64,000 bases of DNA from Plantago major (GCA_026545765.1 CM048839.1:43632677-43696676); one strand, 5' to 3'. Shown: positions 1 to 12,776, counted from the stretch's first letter. The notes: generated from the letters alone by a model not told the origin. A program made the numbers and translations.

Positions 1-48
1 TGCACTGCTCTACTCCAGAAACTCTGGTCTTGAAAGAGGTCGATCAAA

Positions 49-1116
49 ATGCCTTGGCTACGGAAGCAACACAAGCCATACTGGATTGACAACAAGAAGA
101 GGCAACTGGCTTACGATGCATGGGTGCACAACGATTTCCTATGTAAGAATTATATTCTGAATTGTCTTTCTGGTGCACTTTATTCTGCCAATTGCTCTGT
201 CAGTACGCAAGAGACTTGTGGGAGAAACTGGACAAAAAGTACAACATTCAGGATGCTGGTACTAAAAAGTTCATCGTGGGAAAATTTCTAAACTTCAAAA
301 TGAATGACTCTAAGTCTGTCATGGGTCAAGTTCTGGAGTTTCAGATGATTCTCCACGAGTTAGAACAAGAAGGCATGAAGCCTAACAAGTCATTTCTGGT
401 GGCCTCTTTGATTGAGAAACTACCTCCTTCGTGGAATGAGTTTATGAGTTATCTCAAACTGAAGACCAAATAAATGGGACTCGAGGATCTGGTTATAAAG
501 TTGCAGATTCAGGAAGACAATCGGAAAGCTCTAGACAAGGGAAAGCAGCCCATGGAAGCCAAGGCACACCTGGTGGATGGCAAAGGGAGTTCAAACAAGA
601 AACGCAAGTCGAATGTGGGGGACGTTAAGTCTCAAGGGCAGCCAGGAAAGCTAAGGAAAATCAAAGTCAAGTGCTTCAACTGCGGTAAACCTGGGCATAT
701 GAAAGCAGATTGCCGCTCTCAGAAGAAGCAGTCTCAAGCAAATGTTGTGGAAGACAAGGCTAAACCTGCTAAGGATGACATGGAGGTCTCCTACGCTGAT
801 GTTGTCTTGGAAGCCAACCTGGTTGAAAACCCAAAGCAGTGGTGGCTTGATACTGGTGCAACCCGCCACATATGCTCAGACAAAGGTGCCTTCTCTACCT
901 ACACTCCAGTCAGTGGCAAGAAATTGTTCATGGGGAATGATGCTACCTCGGAGGTAAAAGGAGTTGAAAAGGTGGTTCTAAAGTTGACCTCGGGGAAGAA
1001 GCTTGTTCTGAATGAAGTGATGCATATACCAGACATTCGCAAGAACCTGGTGTCCGGACCATTGCTGGTCAAAGCTGGTTTCAAGATGACGTTCGAGGCT
1101 GAACAATTTGTAATTA
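49..1116 (+). mobile_element. gag and protease part of copia A (fossil)
   Basis: The gag part carries the usual copia UBN2-type region followed by a CCHC zinc knuckle (CFNCGKPGHMKADC, encoded at about 672-713) that binds RNA during packaging. The retropepsin-like protease active site is recognisable as WWLDTGATRHIC near 840-875. The coding is broken. The solo LTR of another family interrupts it immediately downstream. Confidence 0.8.
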
Positions 1117-1121
1117 CTAAG

Positions 1122-2751
1122 TGTGGTCCAGATAACGGCAAAGGGAAAAGACTAGAGGAGGGGGGGGGGGGGGTGAATAGTCTTTTACAACTTTTATCGA
1201 TAAACACAATTTCTCAGATATCTGTGAAGATATCTGATACTTAATTTCAGAGAGCGGAAGACTTTTCTGTGATAAGTGCACGTGCTCAGCAAGATATGTG
1301 TAAATACTCAGCAAGGTAAATAAAGCAAGTAATAAATTGCAGAAAGTAAATAACACTGATCTTTATAGTGGTATCTGAAGGTGGCGTAATCCTTCAACTA
1401 ATCCACTTCGGCCTTTCTCAGACCTAGAATCCACTAAGACAGATAATTGAGTTCACCTTACAAATATCTTCTCTCGATTCCTAAATACACTAGGTTCCCA
1501 ACCAAGTGTTCCCCCTGAGTTATTCCCCGGCTTTCTCAGCCAAGTACTTCCTATACTCAGAAACCTTTGAGCTATTCCTTAGTTTACCAAACTAAGTACT
1601 TCCTATGCTCAGTAACCTTGGAGTTATTCCTTAGTTTCCCAAACTAAGCACTTCCTGTACTCCACGCCGTTTAAGGTGTTGGTTAAGGTAGTTTGTCAGG
1701 TGAGTAGTCTTTATAACTTTCTCAGTTATGTAAGAATACTTGATAGAACAAGAATCACTTAACACGCTTCACAATGTGTGGTGATATGTTCTTTACTGAC
1801 CCAAGTCTATGTTAAATGTTCTAGAGAATAAAACTTAGATACTTGATCTTTTGATTCAACTCCTTCACAGATAGCAATGCTTGTTAAGGATCAGGACACT
1901 TAGAACTTTCGTGCTACTTAGAATTCAAGAGCTTAGTCGCAACTGTTAGCTAGAGATTAAGTAGGCAGAAGGCTTGTATGGTTGAGAGAAAGATACCACT
2001 AGTTGTATTATCAGAGAAGCTTGGTATTTTCAGTGAGTTCAGTGTGTATTCAAGCATTCTAAGTGTTGATATTTATAATTGAAAATCATGCCGTTTGAAT
2101 AGTATCCGTTAGGCTTAATGAAATTCAAACTATTGATATCTGTAAATAGTACTGCAGAAGACGTTGTCTCTTTTCAGAGATTTCCTCTTTAGTTCAGATG
2201 TCTCTGTCTGCGCATTTATTGCATTGTACTATTTTTGTCCTGTAGTGCTAACGGAACTATGCATGCTTTCTGAAGCATTGCATGTCCCTTTCCAGAAACC
2301 TTCACAACTCCAGATACCTGTTGAAACATTGTTTCCCAGAAACATAGTTTTATCCAGGATATCTGAGTGTAGATATCTGTGGGCACTTTTCCTTGTTCAG
2401 AAACCTTGTGTTCTCAGATATCTTTTGTGAAACTTGTTTATTGAAAAATACTTGTTTCTTCAAGATATCTGGACATAGGTATCTGATGACCTTTGTCTTC
2501 AGCAATCTTGTGCAGTCTTCAAATTTTTAAATCTGTTGAGCTCTCCTGCTGGATGCCTTCTTCTTGGTCTCCTTCAAAGATATAAAAATTACATTCAGAG
2601 ACCTAACATCCTATACAAGATTTGCTAGACTAACATACTTAGTGATTTTCCTCTTTTACAGTGTTCAAGTGAACCAAGAGTACTAACCACCTTTCTGTGC
2701 TAAGATAAGTCATTAGGTTGCTGATCAAAATCTAAACAGATATTCCTAACA
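1122..2751 (-). mobile_element. Solo LTR of a SIRE-like copia family, inserted antisense in copia A
   Basis: This 1630 bp block is flanked by a perfect 5 bp duplication, CTAAG at 1117-1121 and 2752-2756. Read on the minus strand it starts TGTTAGGAATATC and can be followed through most of its length against the LTR at 50809-52473, including a homopolymer tract near the end (G run at about 1159-1172, C run at 52423-52438) and shared blocks rich in GATATCTG. No internal coding is present, so it is a solo LTR left by recombination between two LTRs. It lies in the protease-integrase interval of copia A. Its divergence from the 50.8 kb copy looks like 10 percent or more with several indels, so the two are not sister insertions. 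Confidence 0.92.
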
Positions 2752-2756
2752 CTAAG

Positions 2757-5557
2757 AATAGTTTGTTTGTAGGAAAGGGCTACATGTGTGATGGGCTCTT
2801 TAAGATGTCTGTAATGACTGTACTTAGCTCCTTTGAGAGCAATGAAATGAAGCATTCTACCTACTTATCTGAGATCTATAATTTATGGCATAATAGGCTA
2901 GGACATGCAAACTACAACGCTATTCAGAAATTAGTAAAATTGAAACTATTGCCGTCCTTCGACTGCAATCCTCAAACTAAGTGCGAGGTTTGTGTGGAGG
3001 CAAAGCTTACTAAGACACCATTTCATTCAGTGAATAGAACCACAGCTCCCCTAAAATTAATTCATAGCGACTTATGTGATTTAAAGTTCGTGCAAACTAG
3101 AGGAGGGAAAAAGTACTTCATTACTTTTATTGATGATAGCACGAGATATTGTTATGTTTACTTGCTAAGAAGTAAGGATGAAGCCTTAGCAACATTTAAA
3201 CATTACAAAACAGAAGTTGAAAATCAACTAAGTACTCGAATTAAAGCAATTCGAAGTGACAGAGGTGGTGAATATGGAGCTCCTTTAGAAGAATATTGTA
3301 CTGAGTTTGGCATTATTCATCAAACGACTGCTCTTATTCTCCTCAGTCAAATGGCATTGCTGAACGCAAGAATCGAACTCTTAAGGAGATGATGAATGCC
3401 ATGTTGTTAAATTCTGGACTACCTCAGAATTTGTGGGGGGAGGCTATTCTCACTGCCACTAAAATTCTTAACAGAATACCCCGAAAAAATGGTGACAGCA
3501 CTCCATATGAACTATGGAAAGGTCACAGGCCCACTTACAAATACTTGAAAGTGTGGAGGTGCTTGGCTAAAGTAGAAATACCTAAACCAAAGCAAGTTAA
3601 AATAGGACCTAAGACTGTTGACTGCATATTCATTGGGTATGCTAGTAACAGCAGTGCCTATCGCTTCTTAGTGCATAAATCACTGATACCTGATATCCAT
3701 GAGGGTACTGTTATCGAGTCAAGAAATGCACACTTCTTTGGAGAAGTCTTTCCTAAGAAGGAAATAATCACTCGTAAGAGAGATTATGAAAATGCAATTG
3801 GAACGAGTGAAGAAAATTCTGAACCAATTGCTAATAAGGAAATTCTTGAACCAATAGAAAATGGTCCGAGTGAGGAGATTCCTGAACCAAGTAGTTCAAA
3901 GGAAAAAACCTGAGAATTCACATCAAGAGAACATGGAGATTCCTGATGTTGAACCAAGAAGAAGTAAAAGGGCAAGGATTGAGAAAAACTTTGGCCCAGA
4001 CTTTATTACCTATTTGGTGGAAAATGAACCAAGGACAATCCAGGAGGCATTGTCGACTCCAGAGGCACCACTCTGGAAAGAAGCTAAGCTGAAATGGATT
4101 CCATCATGCATAACCACAGTTGGGAAGTAGTTGATCTTCCTCCGGGAAGTAAACCTTTGGGTTGTAAATGGATACTTAAGCGCAAGTATAAAGCTGATGG
4201 AACCGTTGACAAGTATAAGACTCGTCTTGTAGTAAAGGGCTACAAACAAAAGGAGGGTCTTGATTACTTCAACACTTACTCACCAGTGTCAAGGCTAACT
4301 TCCATTAGAGTATTCATAGCTATTGCTGCTCTGCGTATCCTTGAGATACATCAAACGGATGTTAAAACAGCTTTCCTGAATGGAGAGTTGGATGAAGAAA
4401 TTTACATGGAACAACCTGAAGGGTTTGTAGTTCCAGGACAAGAGAAGAAATCGTCTTTTCAAGTCACTATACGGACTTAAGCAAGCTCCTAAGCAGTGGC
4501 ACGAAAAGTTTGACAACACGTTAGTGTCAAAGGGCTTCTCCATCAATGAATGTGATAAATGTATCACGTAAAAGGGAACTCTGATTCGTTTGTAATGATC
4601 TGCTTATACGTAGATGACATGCTCATTACGTGAAGTAGTCTGGAATTGATCTTGGACACCAAGAAGATGTTGAAACAACAATTCGACATGAAAGACATGG
4701 ATGTGGCGGATGTGATCTTAGGAATTAAGATTTCTAAGTTTTCCGACGGTCTGGTCTTGTCGTAATCTCACTACGTTGAAGACGTTCTAAAGAGATATGG
4801 CGCATTTGACTTGCCATTTGAAAAGGTACCCATGAACAGGAATCTCTGTTTGGACAAACATGAAGGAGATCCTATGGACCAAGTGCAATATGTACGCGTA
4901 ATAGGTAGTCTGATGTACCTAAGGAACTGTACTCGTCCTGATATTGCACATGCAGTCAATAAATTGGCTAGGTTCATGCGTAATCCAGGAAGTGACCATT
5001 GGAAGGCACTACATCATTTGTTGCAGTATCTGAAATACACAATAAATTATGGATTACACTATGGAAGATACCCAGCAGTATTGGAAGGATACACCGATGC
5101 AAACTGGATATCTGATAGTGCAAACACCAAGTCCACAAGTGGTTACTTGTTTACCATTGGTGGTGGGGCTGTTTCATGGAGATCCTCTAAACAAACCTGC
5201 ATCGCCCGATCCACGATGAAATCGGAATTTATAGCTTTGGATAAAGCTGGGGAAGAAGCAGAATGGCTTCGAGAGTTTTTAGAGGATATCCCTTGCTGGG
5301 ATAAGCATGTGCCTGTAGTGATGATTCACTGTGACAGCCAATTGGCTCTAGAAAGGGCACGTAATAGTATGTACAATGGCAAGTCTAGACACATATGTCG
5401 TAGACATAAGACCATAAGGCAATTGATCTCTACGGGGGTTATCACTATTGATTATGTGAAATCAAAGGATAACATTGCGGATCCGCTAACAAAAGCAATA
5501 TCGAAAGATCAAGTAATGTACCTGTCTAGGGGAATGTGCCTAAGTCCCATAGATTAA
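2757..5557 (+). mobile_element. integrase, reverse transcriptase and RNase H part of copia A (fossil)
   Basis: The GAG-pre-integrase zinc finger (HHCC type, from LWHNRLGHANY) leads into an integrase core containing HSDLCDL, FIDDSTRY and IRSDRGGEYG. The reverse transcriptase follows with CKWILKRKYKADG, KTRLVVKGYKQKEGLDY and QTDVKTAFLNGELDEEIYM, then RNase H with [19 protein letters not shown]. The copia order integrase before reverse transcriptase is clear. The coding is broken in several places and would not give a working polyprotein. Confidence 0.88.
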
Positions 5558-6161
5558 AGGAAATTTACAGCGGCAACCCAACCATACTGACTGGAGATCC
5601 CAAGAATTTGGTTCAATGTGGAAAACGAAGTTGTAAAGGACCAGTTAAGCGCCTCGTGAAGTTTTGTACTTCGAGGTAAGAGCACTTAGGAGTTATACTC
5701 CATGAGGCCGTTCCCATGATAGACATTAAGTGTTGCTGCCGTATCGGGCGGAGGATGAGCCACCGAACTCTTAATGATCGTCTAGAGCTTTCGAGCGGAG
5801 CACCAGTGGCAGGATGCTCTTAGAAGGAGATCACCTATTTAAGTGTATGAAGTTTGGCCGCTTCTACTGAAACACTTAAGAATCCAAGGGTGTCCAAGGC
5901 CTTTAACGGACAGACAAACCTGGAACGAAACAATAAGGGTAATTATTGTGTAGTTCTCATTGTCTTAGTTTACACAAAACGCCGACTGGTTCAAGACATC
6001 GCGCTCACCGGTTGGCAAGTAAATCCGATGATAGTCTGTCTACTAGGGAAAGATTCAAGGCGAAAAGCTATCTTTTCCGATGCAATAAGTTTTGCGCTGG
6101 AAAGTCGAGGCTGGAGCACTCCGATGTGCTGTGAGCGTCAATTCTCTTTCATGTGGGGGAT
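5558..6161 (+). mobile_element. 3' untranslated spacer of copia A with polypurine tract
   Basis: About 0.6 kb between the end of RNase H and the 3' LTR holds no domain. It ends in a purine-rich tract, GTGGGGGAT, directly before the LTR, which is where plus-strand DNA priming occurs in this class. Short ORFs here have no family signature and were left out. Confidence 0.6.
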
Positions 6162-7146
6162 TGTTGGAATTTTAGTCTTCCAAAGAGGCTAGTCCATGAC
6201 TTTGCTACTCAACCAAGAGGGGCCCCACACGTTGGAAATTAAGTTTCTATGAACGTGTATAATATACTATAGTAGTAGAAGACACTTGTGAAAGAATTAC
6301 TAAAATTCATTGAAAGGTGAAAGAGTAATTGAAGCTCAAAGTGTGTTGGTTGAAGCATTAATATTGGAATGCCAAGAGTGGGAATGACAGAAGTCCCACA
6401 TGGCTAAAATTGGGAAAGAATGAACTAGATAAAAATCCAAGACTTGGTTAAAGGGTTGGGCCCTAAGGGGCACCCATGGTTTTGGAAGGGGGGAGGAGCT
6501 AGATGGCTCCATGGCTTGACCCAGCCTTTGCCCGCTCACTTGAGCCAGTCCCGATCGTGAACGTGGGCGTGGGTTCGCGGGTCGTGGTCTTGAGTTGGAT
6601 ATTATCCTTTTGGGCTAGAAACTTACTAAGTTTGGTTAGGCCCAAAAGAATAGTCTGAAACGGAAAAGCTAGCCCAACAGAGGTGTCTGTTCGGTATGGG
6701 CTTTGGCGAAATGGTGCAGTCCATTCGCTTGTTGTGACTGTTCGAACAAGTGTATCTGTTAGAATAGAAGCAACTCTTCAGGGACCTGTTCGCGAATAGT
6801 CATGTCTCTCAGACTCAACTCTTGAAAACTATAAATAGGTCCCCCCAGGATCGAATTTTACACACAATTCGAAATCCTCTCATTCTTTCTTCTCTTCTTC
6901 TCTTAAGCCTGTCTTTCCATATTGCAGTAGTCCTCTCGAATTTACGATTTCAAGTGCCAGTTCGCAAATTCACCTGCTGTGTAATCTTGGGAGACATTTT
7001 GCTATTTGCAACCGTTGGAATCTAAGAGGGGCAAATTTGTCTTAAGGACCGAGAGCCATCTCTCACCGCAGCAGTCCTTATTTGTTCTGTTTAACTCCAG
7101 TCTCATACACTTTCGATACAGTACCCCTCAGTTGCAAAAGCCAACA
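6162..7146 (+). repeat. 3' LTR of copia A
   Basis: The block starts TGTTGGAATTTT right after the polypurine tract and ends GCAAAAGCCAACA, giving TG...CA ends with a TGTTGG/CCAACA inverted repeat, length 985 bp. A TATA-like CTATAAATAGG at about 6830 fits the U3 promoter. The partner LTR is outside the window. Confidence 0.8.
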
Positions 7147-8339
7147 CCCACTACATGTTCTAATTAATAGGTCGATAAGTACGTAAATATAATTTTTAGA
7201 TGTAAAACTTTAGTGAAATGATTGAGATTTTAATCCGACTGATGACTTGATCATGTGGTTTGACATGTTAGAGATAAATTGATGGAACCATGATTCTCAA
7301 AACGTTCCATCACGGACCGCGAACGTGGCTAGAGTTCGTCTAGCAAGCCCAACCCGATGAAATATTTAAGAGTCTTATTTTAGCCAGAGATTTAGAATAA
7401 TAAGTCAACTGCTAGATTTTCTCTAGATGATAAGACATATAAATTTTCTCTGGATGATAAAACAGATAGATATATCATGATCTTTTATTTATTTATGCAT
7501 ATCTTTTTCATATTTTTTTATATTTACTTTAGAGTTCTACACTACCTAAAATACTATGTCGTGTAGCTATACCTGATTTTCTTATACAATAGAAAAGACC
7601 ACCACTAGTCTAATGTGTAATCTATGTGACAATACCAAACACTTGTATTGAAGGATATGGTCTTTCCTAATGTTTAGGAAAATCAGGCTTTTTACAAGAA
7701 TTTTGCTAAATAGAACCATTAGGGCTTAATCCTAATCAATTAATTTATGAATATTGATATTTCCACCGTATTCATACCAGCACAAACTAAGACACTTCAA
7801 TTCTTGATTGTAAAAAATATCCTATTTTCTAGGTGATTCGTGCCAAGTTCTCTTGGAGTTCGCTCAATTCGTGCACAAAAACCAACATTTCAACATAAAC
7901 TATTTGTATATGTGTATCTCTATTCGTCAAACATAATTGATACTGAGTTAAACACGTGGGTGTGCGTTCAAATTGACCAAAGTTTATGAGGAAAAATCTA
8001 AAGGCCATTGATACTGCCAAAGCAGTATACATCCTGCCAAAGCAAACCTGATAAATCTAATTAAAATATTTTATTGTTTGTTTAATATGATAAATTGAAA
8101 TACTGAAATGGAAATCAAATTCCTACACCATTATTCAAGGAGAGAGATCTCTAAATTGTATCCCTACCCAAAATAAGCTCGGTCGATGTAACAGAACCAA
8201 AAATGTAACTAGTCCTACTACACCATGTTTGCTCAATTGCTCTGCTCCCTTGTATCAATCAGAATCCATGGCCATCAACTTGAGCTTCTAGTGGCTAAGG
8301 CCAGAAAAATCATTGCACCTAAAATATCGATAAGATATT
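7147..8339. other. Non-coding spacer between two copia elements
   Basis: AT-rich sequence with no credible coding region. A short imperfect tandem repeat lies near 7420-7470 (blocks with TTTTCTCTAGATGATAA and TTTTCTCTGGATGATAA). A 14 bp word, TTGCACCTAAAATA, at 8313-8326 recurs on the other side of the next element at 12825-12838. I see no RNA gene or further element that I can support. Confidence 0.5.
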
Positions 8340-8814
8340 TATTAAAGATTACGGAAAAGATCTATCTCACAGAAGAAATGAAGAAGACGAATTGGAGCAG
8401 GGAATAACATAATTGAAGTGCGGCAGTTGGACGAACTCAACACGTCCTAAATCGTTGGCACACAACGAGCTACCACAACATATCAACCCCAACAAAAGAC
8501 AATACAAATCGGTTTGGTGCAGGTGCACCTGGAACATGAAGCCAAGAATAGTACCTGATTCTGCAGAAATGGCGGAATAGCTCAGACGATCAATACTTGT
8601 GTTTCTTGGCTTATTGAAGGTGATTGGCTGTGGGATTTTTACCCTAGTACTAGGACGCTCCTATGAGAGCGGTCAATTGTAAATTACAGCTTTAGAGTAG
8701 AGTGAATTTTTTCCTATAAATAGGTTAGTTAGGGTTCTTCATTTGTATCCAGTTTTTGTGCAAATTCAATATACAAAGCAACACTTTTCTCTGAAATGTT
8801 TATGAGTTTTAATA
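8340..8814 (+). repeat. 5' LTR of copia B
   Basis: 475 bp direct repeat of 12302-12776. A TATA-like CCTATAAATAGG near 8712 marks the promoter region. The LTR is followed at once by the primer-binding site. Confidence 0.92.
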
Positions 8815-8827
8815 TGGTATCATAGCC
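8815..8827 (+). other. Primer-binding site of copia B (initiator Met tRNA type)
   Basis: TGGTATCATAGCC directly abuts the 5' LTR and resembles the complement of plant initiator methionine tRNA 3' ends (TGGTATCAGAGC) used by most copia elements. Confidence 0.85.
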
Positions 8828-8927
8828 AGGTTCTTTAACCTGAGCTTTCTGATTCTGCCTTAGCTTAATTTTCCATTTTTACTTCAAAGCTCTTCTTTTC
8901 CTTTCTCTGTAACACAGTCCCTCTTCA

Positions 8928-11900
8928 ATGGTTGATGATACAGACAATGTTAATGCTGGGAAAGAGCAGGAATCTACCACCACTGTTAGTAGCATTCCTG
9001 ACTATGATAACCCACACAGTCACTACTATCTGCATCACAATGATACCACCACAACTGGTCCAGTGACTCTTGTGCTTGATAACACTAATTATCACACATG
9101 GAATAGAGCTTTTCTCATTTAGCTCACTTTGAAAAATAAGAAAGGTTTCATAGATGGGACACTAGAGCAACCTGGCTTAGATGCTCCTAATCCAAGGGCT
9201 TGGGTGAAATGTAACACCCTTATTATAGCCTGGATGATGAACTCTGTTGCTCATGAGTTAAAGAGCACTATACTCTTTGCAGAAACTGCAAGAGAGCTTG
9301 GGAGATCTTAAAAATAAGATACTCAGAACCCAATGAAGTGAGAACTTTTCAACTTGAGCAAGAGCTCAGTTCTGTGACTCAAGGCACCACATCTGTCACA
9401 GACTACTACACTAGGCTCACTGGGATCTGGCAAGAAATAAACAACTATCAAGCCCTCCCACTGTTCTCAAGTTGTAATAGCTGTGAGTGTAAAAGCACAA
9501 AGAAATTCCTAGAGTTGCAAGAAACTAGAAAGGTCTACAAGTTCTTAATGAGCTTGAATGACTCATATGAGCTCATGAGAGGAAGTATCATACTGATGGA
9601 TCCTCTCCCATCAGTTGACAAAGCTTACTCAATTGTGTTGAAAGAAGAGAAGCAAAAGCAAACTAGGTGTACCAGTCAGGTTATGATTCGTGAGCACACA
9701 GCTTTAAGTGTGAATGCTAACAAGAAAAAAGAGAAAATGTATTGTACTCTTTGTAGAATGAATAATCATAGCCTTGAGAATTGTTTTCAAATCAATGGGT
9801 ACCCTGAGAGCAGCAACAAAAAGCAAGCTACTGAGATGCATGTTCCCAATAGAGGAGGCTTTAATGCTAGGTTTGCTGCCAGAAGAGGTAGAGGAGGCTA
9901 TAAAGGTGGTAGAACCAGTGGAGGAAGAGGCTACCCCTATCATTCTCAAAACCAATACAACAATGGCTATGGTGCTATTGAGGTGCAACACAACCCACTG
10001 AATGCACTCACCACTGAGCAGATGCAGCTGCTGCAGAAGTTTCTGAGCAACAATAATGATAAGAAAGATGCAAAGTCAGCTCCATCTGCAAGCACTACTC
10101 CATCTCCCAATTCTTCTTCAAGCACTCTAGGTATGTCTCTTTACACTGATACGGAACCATGGATCTTAGATTCAGGTTCCACTCATCATATTGTTTGCTC
10201 ACCAAGATACTATAGTCACAATGTTGAAAACATTAATTCTACTGTTCAGTTACCAAATGACTTATATATTCCTATAATACATATAGGATCTATTATGATT
10301 AATAAAGATCTGGTGTTACACCATGTTCTATGTGTTCCCACATTTAAAATAAACCTGATCTCTATAGATAAGATTGTTAAACATAATGATCTATCTGTTA
10401 TAATATCTAAGAATGGTTGCTTGATCACACATGAACCTATACCATGGAGCAAATCCTTGATCAAGATTGGGAAGATTGAGAATCAGAGAGGACTCTATAT
10501 CACTTGAAGTTTGAAGATGTTTGTGATTCCAAGAAGGCATATGTCATTAATAAAGATAGTAGATTAGCTACAGTCTCAAGCCATCTATGGCACTTTAGAT
10601 TGGGACCCCTTCTATCAGTATATTAAGTATTTTATGCAAGCTTTCCTCAGAGGTTAAGACTTATGTACTTGATCATTGTAATGTTTGCTATCAAGCAAAA
10701 CAAAAAAGGAGAACTTTTTCTCCCAGTTATATAAAGTCTACATCTGCTTTTGAGTTGATTCATTGTGATTTATGGGGACCATATTCAGTCAAAACACTAG
10801 AAGGTCAAAACTATTTTCTAACTATAGTGGATGACTACAGTAGAACAACATATGTTTATCTGCTCAAACAAAAATTAGACACAGAAATAGCAATAAGAGA
10901 TTTTATCAATCTGATAGAAAATCAATTTCAAACAAAAATTAAAATCATCAGATAAGATAATGGAACTGAGTTTAAAATGACAAATTACTTACAGGAAAAA
11001 GGTATTATTCACCAATTAACCTGTCCTTATACACCTCAACAGAATTTAGTAGTTGAGAGAAAACATCAACACATTTTAAATGTGGCTAGAGCCTTGATGT
11101 TTCAGGCCAATTTACCTTTTAGTTCAGGGGGAAAATCCTAATGCCACTCAAATGGTTTGTAAGCTAAACAAATCTCTATATGGCCTAAAATAGGCATCAA
11201 GGCAGTGGAATAAAAAATTAACTCAATTTTCGATCCAAATAGGATTTACACAATCCAAAAATGAGTATTCATTGTTCGCAAGAGACAATGAACATGGTTT
11301 TGTATCACTACTGATATATGTGGATGATATAATCTTAGGAGGTTATAACGTGCAAGAAATTAATAAAGTAAAACATCAATTACATAATCAATTCAAGGTA
11401 AGAGACCTTGGACATCTCAAATATTTTCTAGGCTTAGAAATAGCTAGAACTAGCAAAGGTATACATCTTTCTCAAAGAAAGTATGCCTCAGAAATCATTC
11501 AAGAATCAGGTCTCTTAGGTTGCAGACCAACTGTCAATCCCATTGAACAAAATCACAAAATGAGACCATATGAACAAGGGAGTGGTTCAGAAGATGAATT
11601 ATTGAAGGATGTAAAGCAATATAGAAGATTGCTTGGTAAATTAATTTACCAAGCAATCATAAGACCTGATCTCTCCTATGCAGTAGGGATCATGAGCCAA
11701 TTCATGGAGAACCCAACAAAAACACACATGAATGGTTTGTTGCGCATTGTAAAATACTTGAAGAATAACATTGGAAATGCTTTATTCTTCAATGCAGATA
11801 AAAGTGACAACTTGGAAGTTTATAGTGACTCTGATTATGCAGGTTGCCAATTCTCTAGAAAATCAATTTCAGGCCACTGTGTGCTCTATGGAGACTCCTT

Positions 11901-12290
11901 AGTTAGCTGGAAATCGAAGAAAAAACAAACTGTGAGCAGATCATCTGCAGAAGCAGAATATAGTGCTATAGCTCATGCCTGTTGCGAAGTAACTTGGCTA
12001 TTGAGACTTTTTAATGATTTTAAGGTGAAGATCAAACATCTAGTTGATCTCATGTGTGATAACCAATCGGCTATACACTTACTAAGAATCCAGTGTTCCA
12101 TGAGCGCACTAAAAATGTCGAAGTCGACTGTCATTTCATAAGAGAAAAGGTTGAAATTAGAGGAGTAATAAAAATGAAGTTTGTCTCCTCAAAGAATCAA
12201 ATGGCCGACGTTTTCACTAAGGCAGTTTCAGGCGACGATCTTGTAAAAGCAATGTCCAAGATGCGAGTAATCAACATCTACACTCCCATC
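8928..12290 (+). mobile_element. gag-pol region of copia B (fossil)
   Basis: Near the start is a gag-like N terminus with HYYLHHND and a NYHTWNRAFLI stretch, typical of RE1-like gag. A cysteine/histidine cluster near 9740-9790 (CTLCRMNNHSLENC) and a Gly/Arg-rich segment follow, then the protease site WILDSGSTHHIV near 10160. The integrase, reverse transcriptase (YVDDIILGGY) and RNase H (YSDSDYAGCQ...KSISGHCVLYG) signatures come after. The region is shorter than a complete copia polyprotein and is broken in several places. Confidence 0.85.
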
Positions 12291-12301
12291 TTGAGGGGGA
12301 G

Positions 12302-12776
12302 TATTAAAGATTGCGGAAAAGATCGATCTCACAGAAGAAATGAAGAAGACGAATTGGAGCAGGGAAAAACAGAATTGAAGTGCGGCAGTTGGACGAACTC
12401 AACACGTCCTAAATTGTTGGCACACAACGAGCTACCACAACAGATCAAGCCCCAACAAAAGACAATACAAATCGGTTTGGTGCAGGTGCACCTACAACAT
12501 GAAGTCAAGAATAGTACCTTATTCTGCAGAAATGGTGGAATAGCTCAGACGATGAATACTCGTGTTTCTTGGCATATTGAAGTCGATTGGCTGTGGGATT
12601 TTTACCCTAGTACTAGGACGCTCCTATGAGAGCTGTCAATTGTGAATTACAGCTTTAGAGTAGAGTGAATTTTCTCCTATAAATAGGTTAGTTAGGGTTC
12701 TTCATTTGTATCCAATTTTTGTGCAAATTCAATATACAAAGCAACACTTTTCTGGAAATATTTATGAGTTTTAATA
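12302..12776 (+). repeat. 3' LTR of copia B
   Basis: 475 bp direct repeat of 8340-8814, followed by the target duplication ATATT. It differs from the 5' LTR at about 22-23 positions by eye. Confidence 0.92.

Larger units (their letters stand above)
1..7146 (+). mobile_element. Ty1/copia LTR retrotransposon A, 5' end off window (fossil)
   Basis: Domain order is gag zinc knuckle, protease, integrase, reverse transcriptase, RNase H, which is the copia order. It is followed by a 0.6 kb untranslated stretch, a purine-rich tract and a 985 bp 3' LTR. The 5' LTR lies left of the window, so LTR age cannot be measured. The element is broken, with roughly half a dozen or more defects, and is also split by an antisense solo LTR of another family (1122-2751). 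It is a decayed copy and cannot be assigned to a copia lineage by eye. The family call is firm from the domains; the right boundary rests on the TG...CA ends of the LTR. Confidence 0.9.
8340..12776 (+). mobile_element. Ty1/copia retrotransposon B, both LTRs present (fossil)
   Basis: A 4437 bp element bounded by 475 bp LTRs and by a perfect 5 bp duplication, ATATT (8335-8339 and 12777-12781). The LTR ends are TATTAAAG...TTTTAATA, so the termini are TA...TA rather than TG...CA. The primer-binding site TGGTATCATAGCC directly follows the 5' LTR and a purine tract (TTGAGGGGGAG) precedes the 3' LTR. Gag of the PF14244 type, a zinc-finger region, protease, integrase, reverse transcriptase and RNase H are recognisable. 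It is short for a copia element and broken, with several defects. By eye about 22-23 of 475 LTR positions differ (near 5 percent), which gives roughly 2 to 3.5 million years at commonly used plant rates. Confidence 0.93.

Noticed and set aside
1159-1172. G run as a possible assembly gap or G-quadruplex signal
   Set aside because: The matching C run at the same place in the related LTR at 52423-52438 shows that it is a normal part of this LTR family.
2164-2430. 88-codon open frame inside the solo LTR
   Set aside because: It lies wholly in LTR sequence that aligns with the copy at 50.8 kb, where the frame is not kept; treated as chance.
5854-6192. 112-codon frame after the RNase H of copia A
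   Set aside because: It spans the untranslated spacer and crosses the LTR start; no domain and no family support.
6336-7025. Short open frames in the 3' LTR of copia A
   Set aside because: LTR sequence without any coding signature.
12093-12629. 178-codon frame at the end of copia B
   Set aside because: Its first part overlaps the RNase H end and the rest is LTR sequence, so it is not an independent gene.
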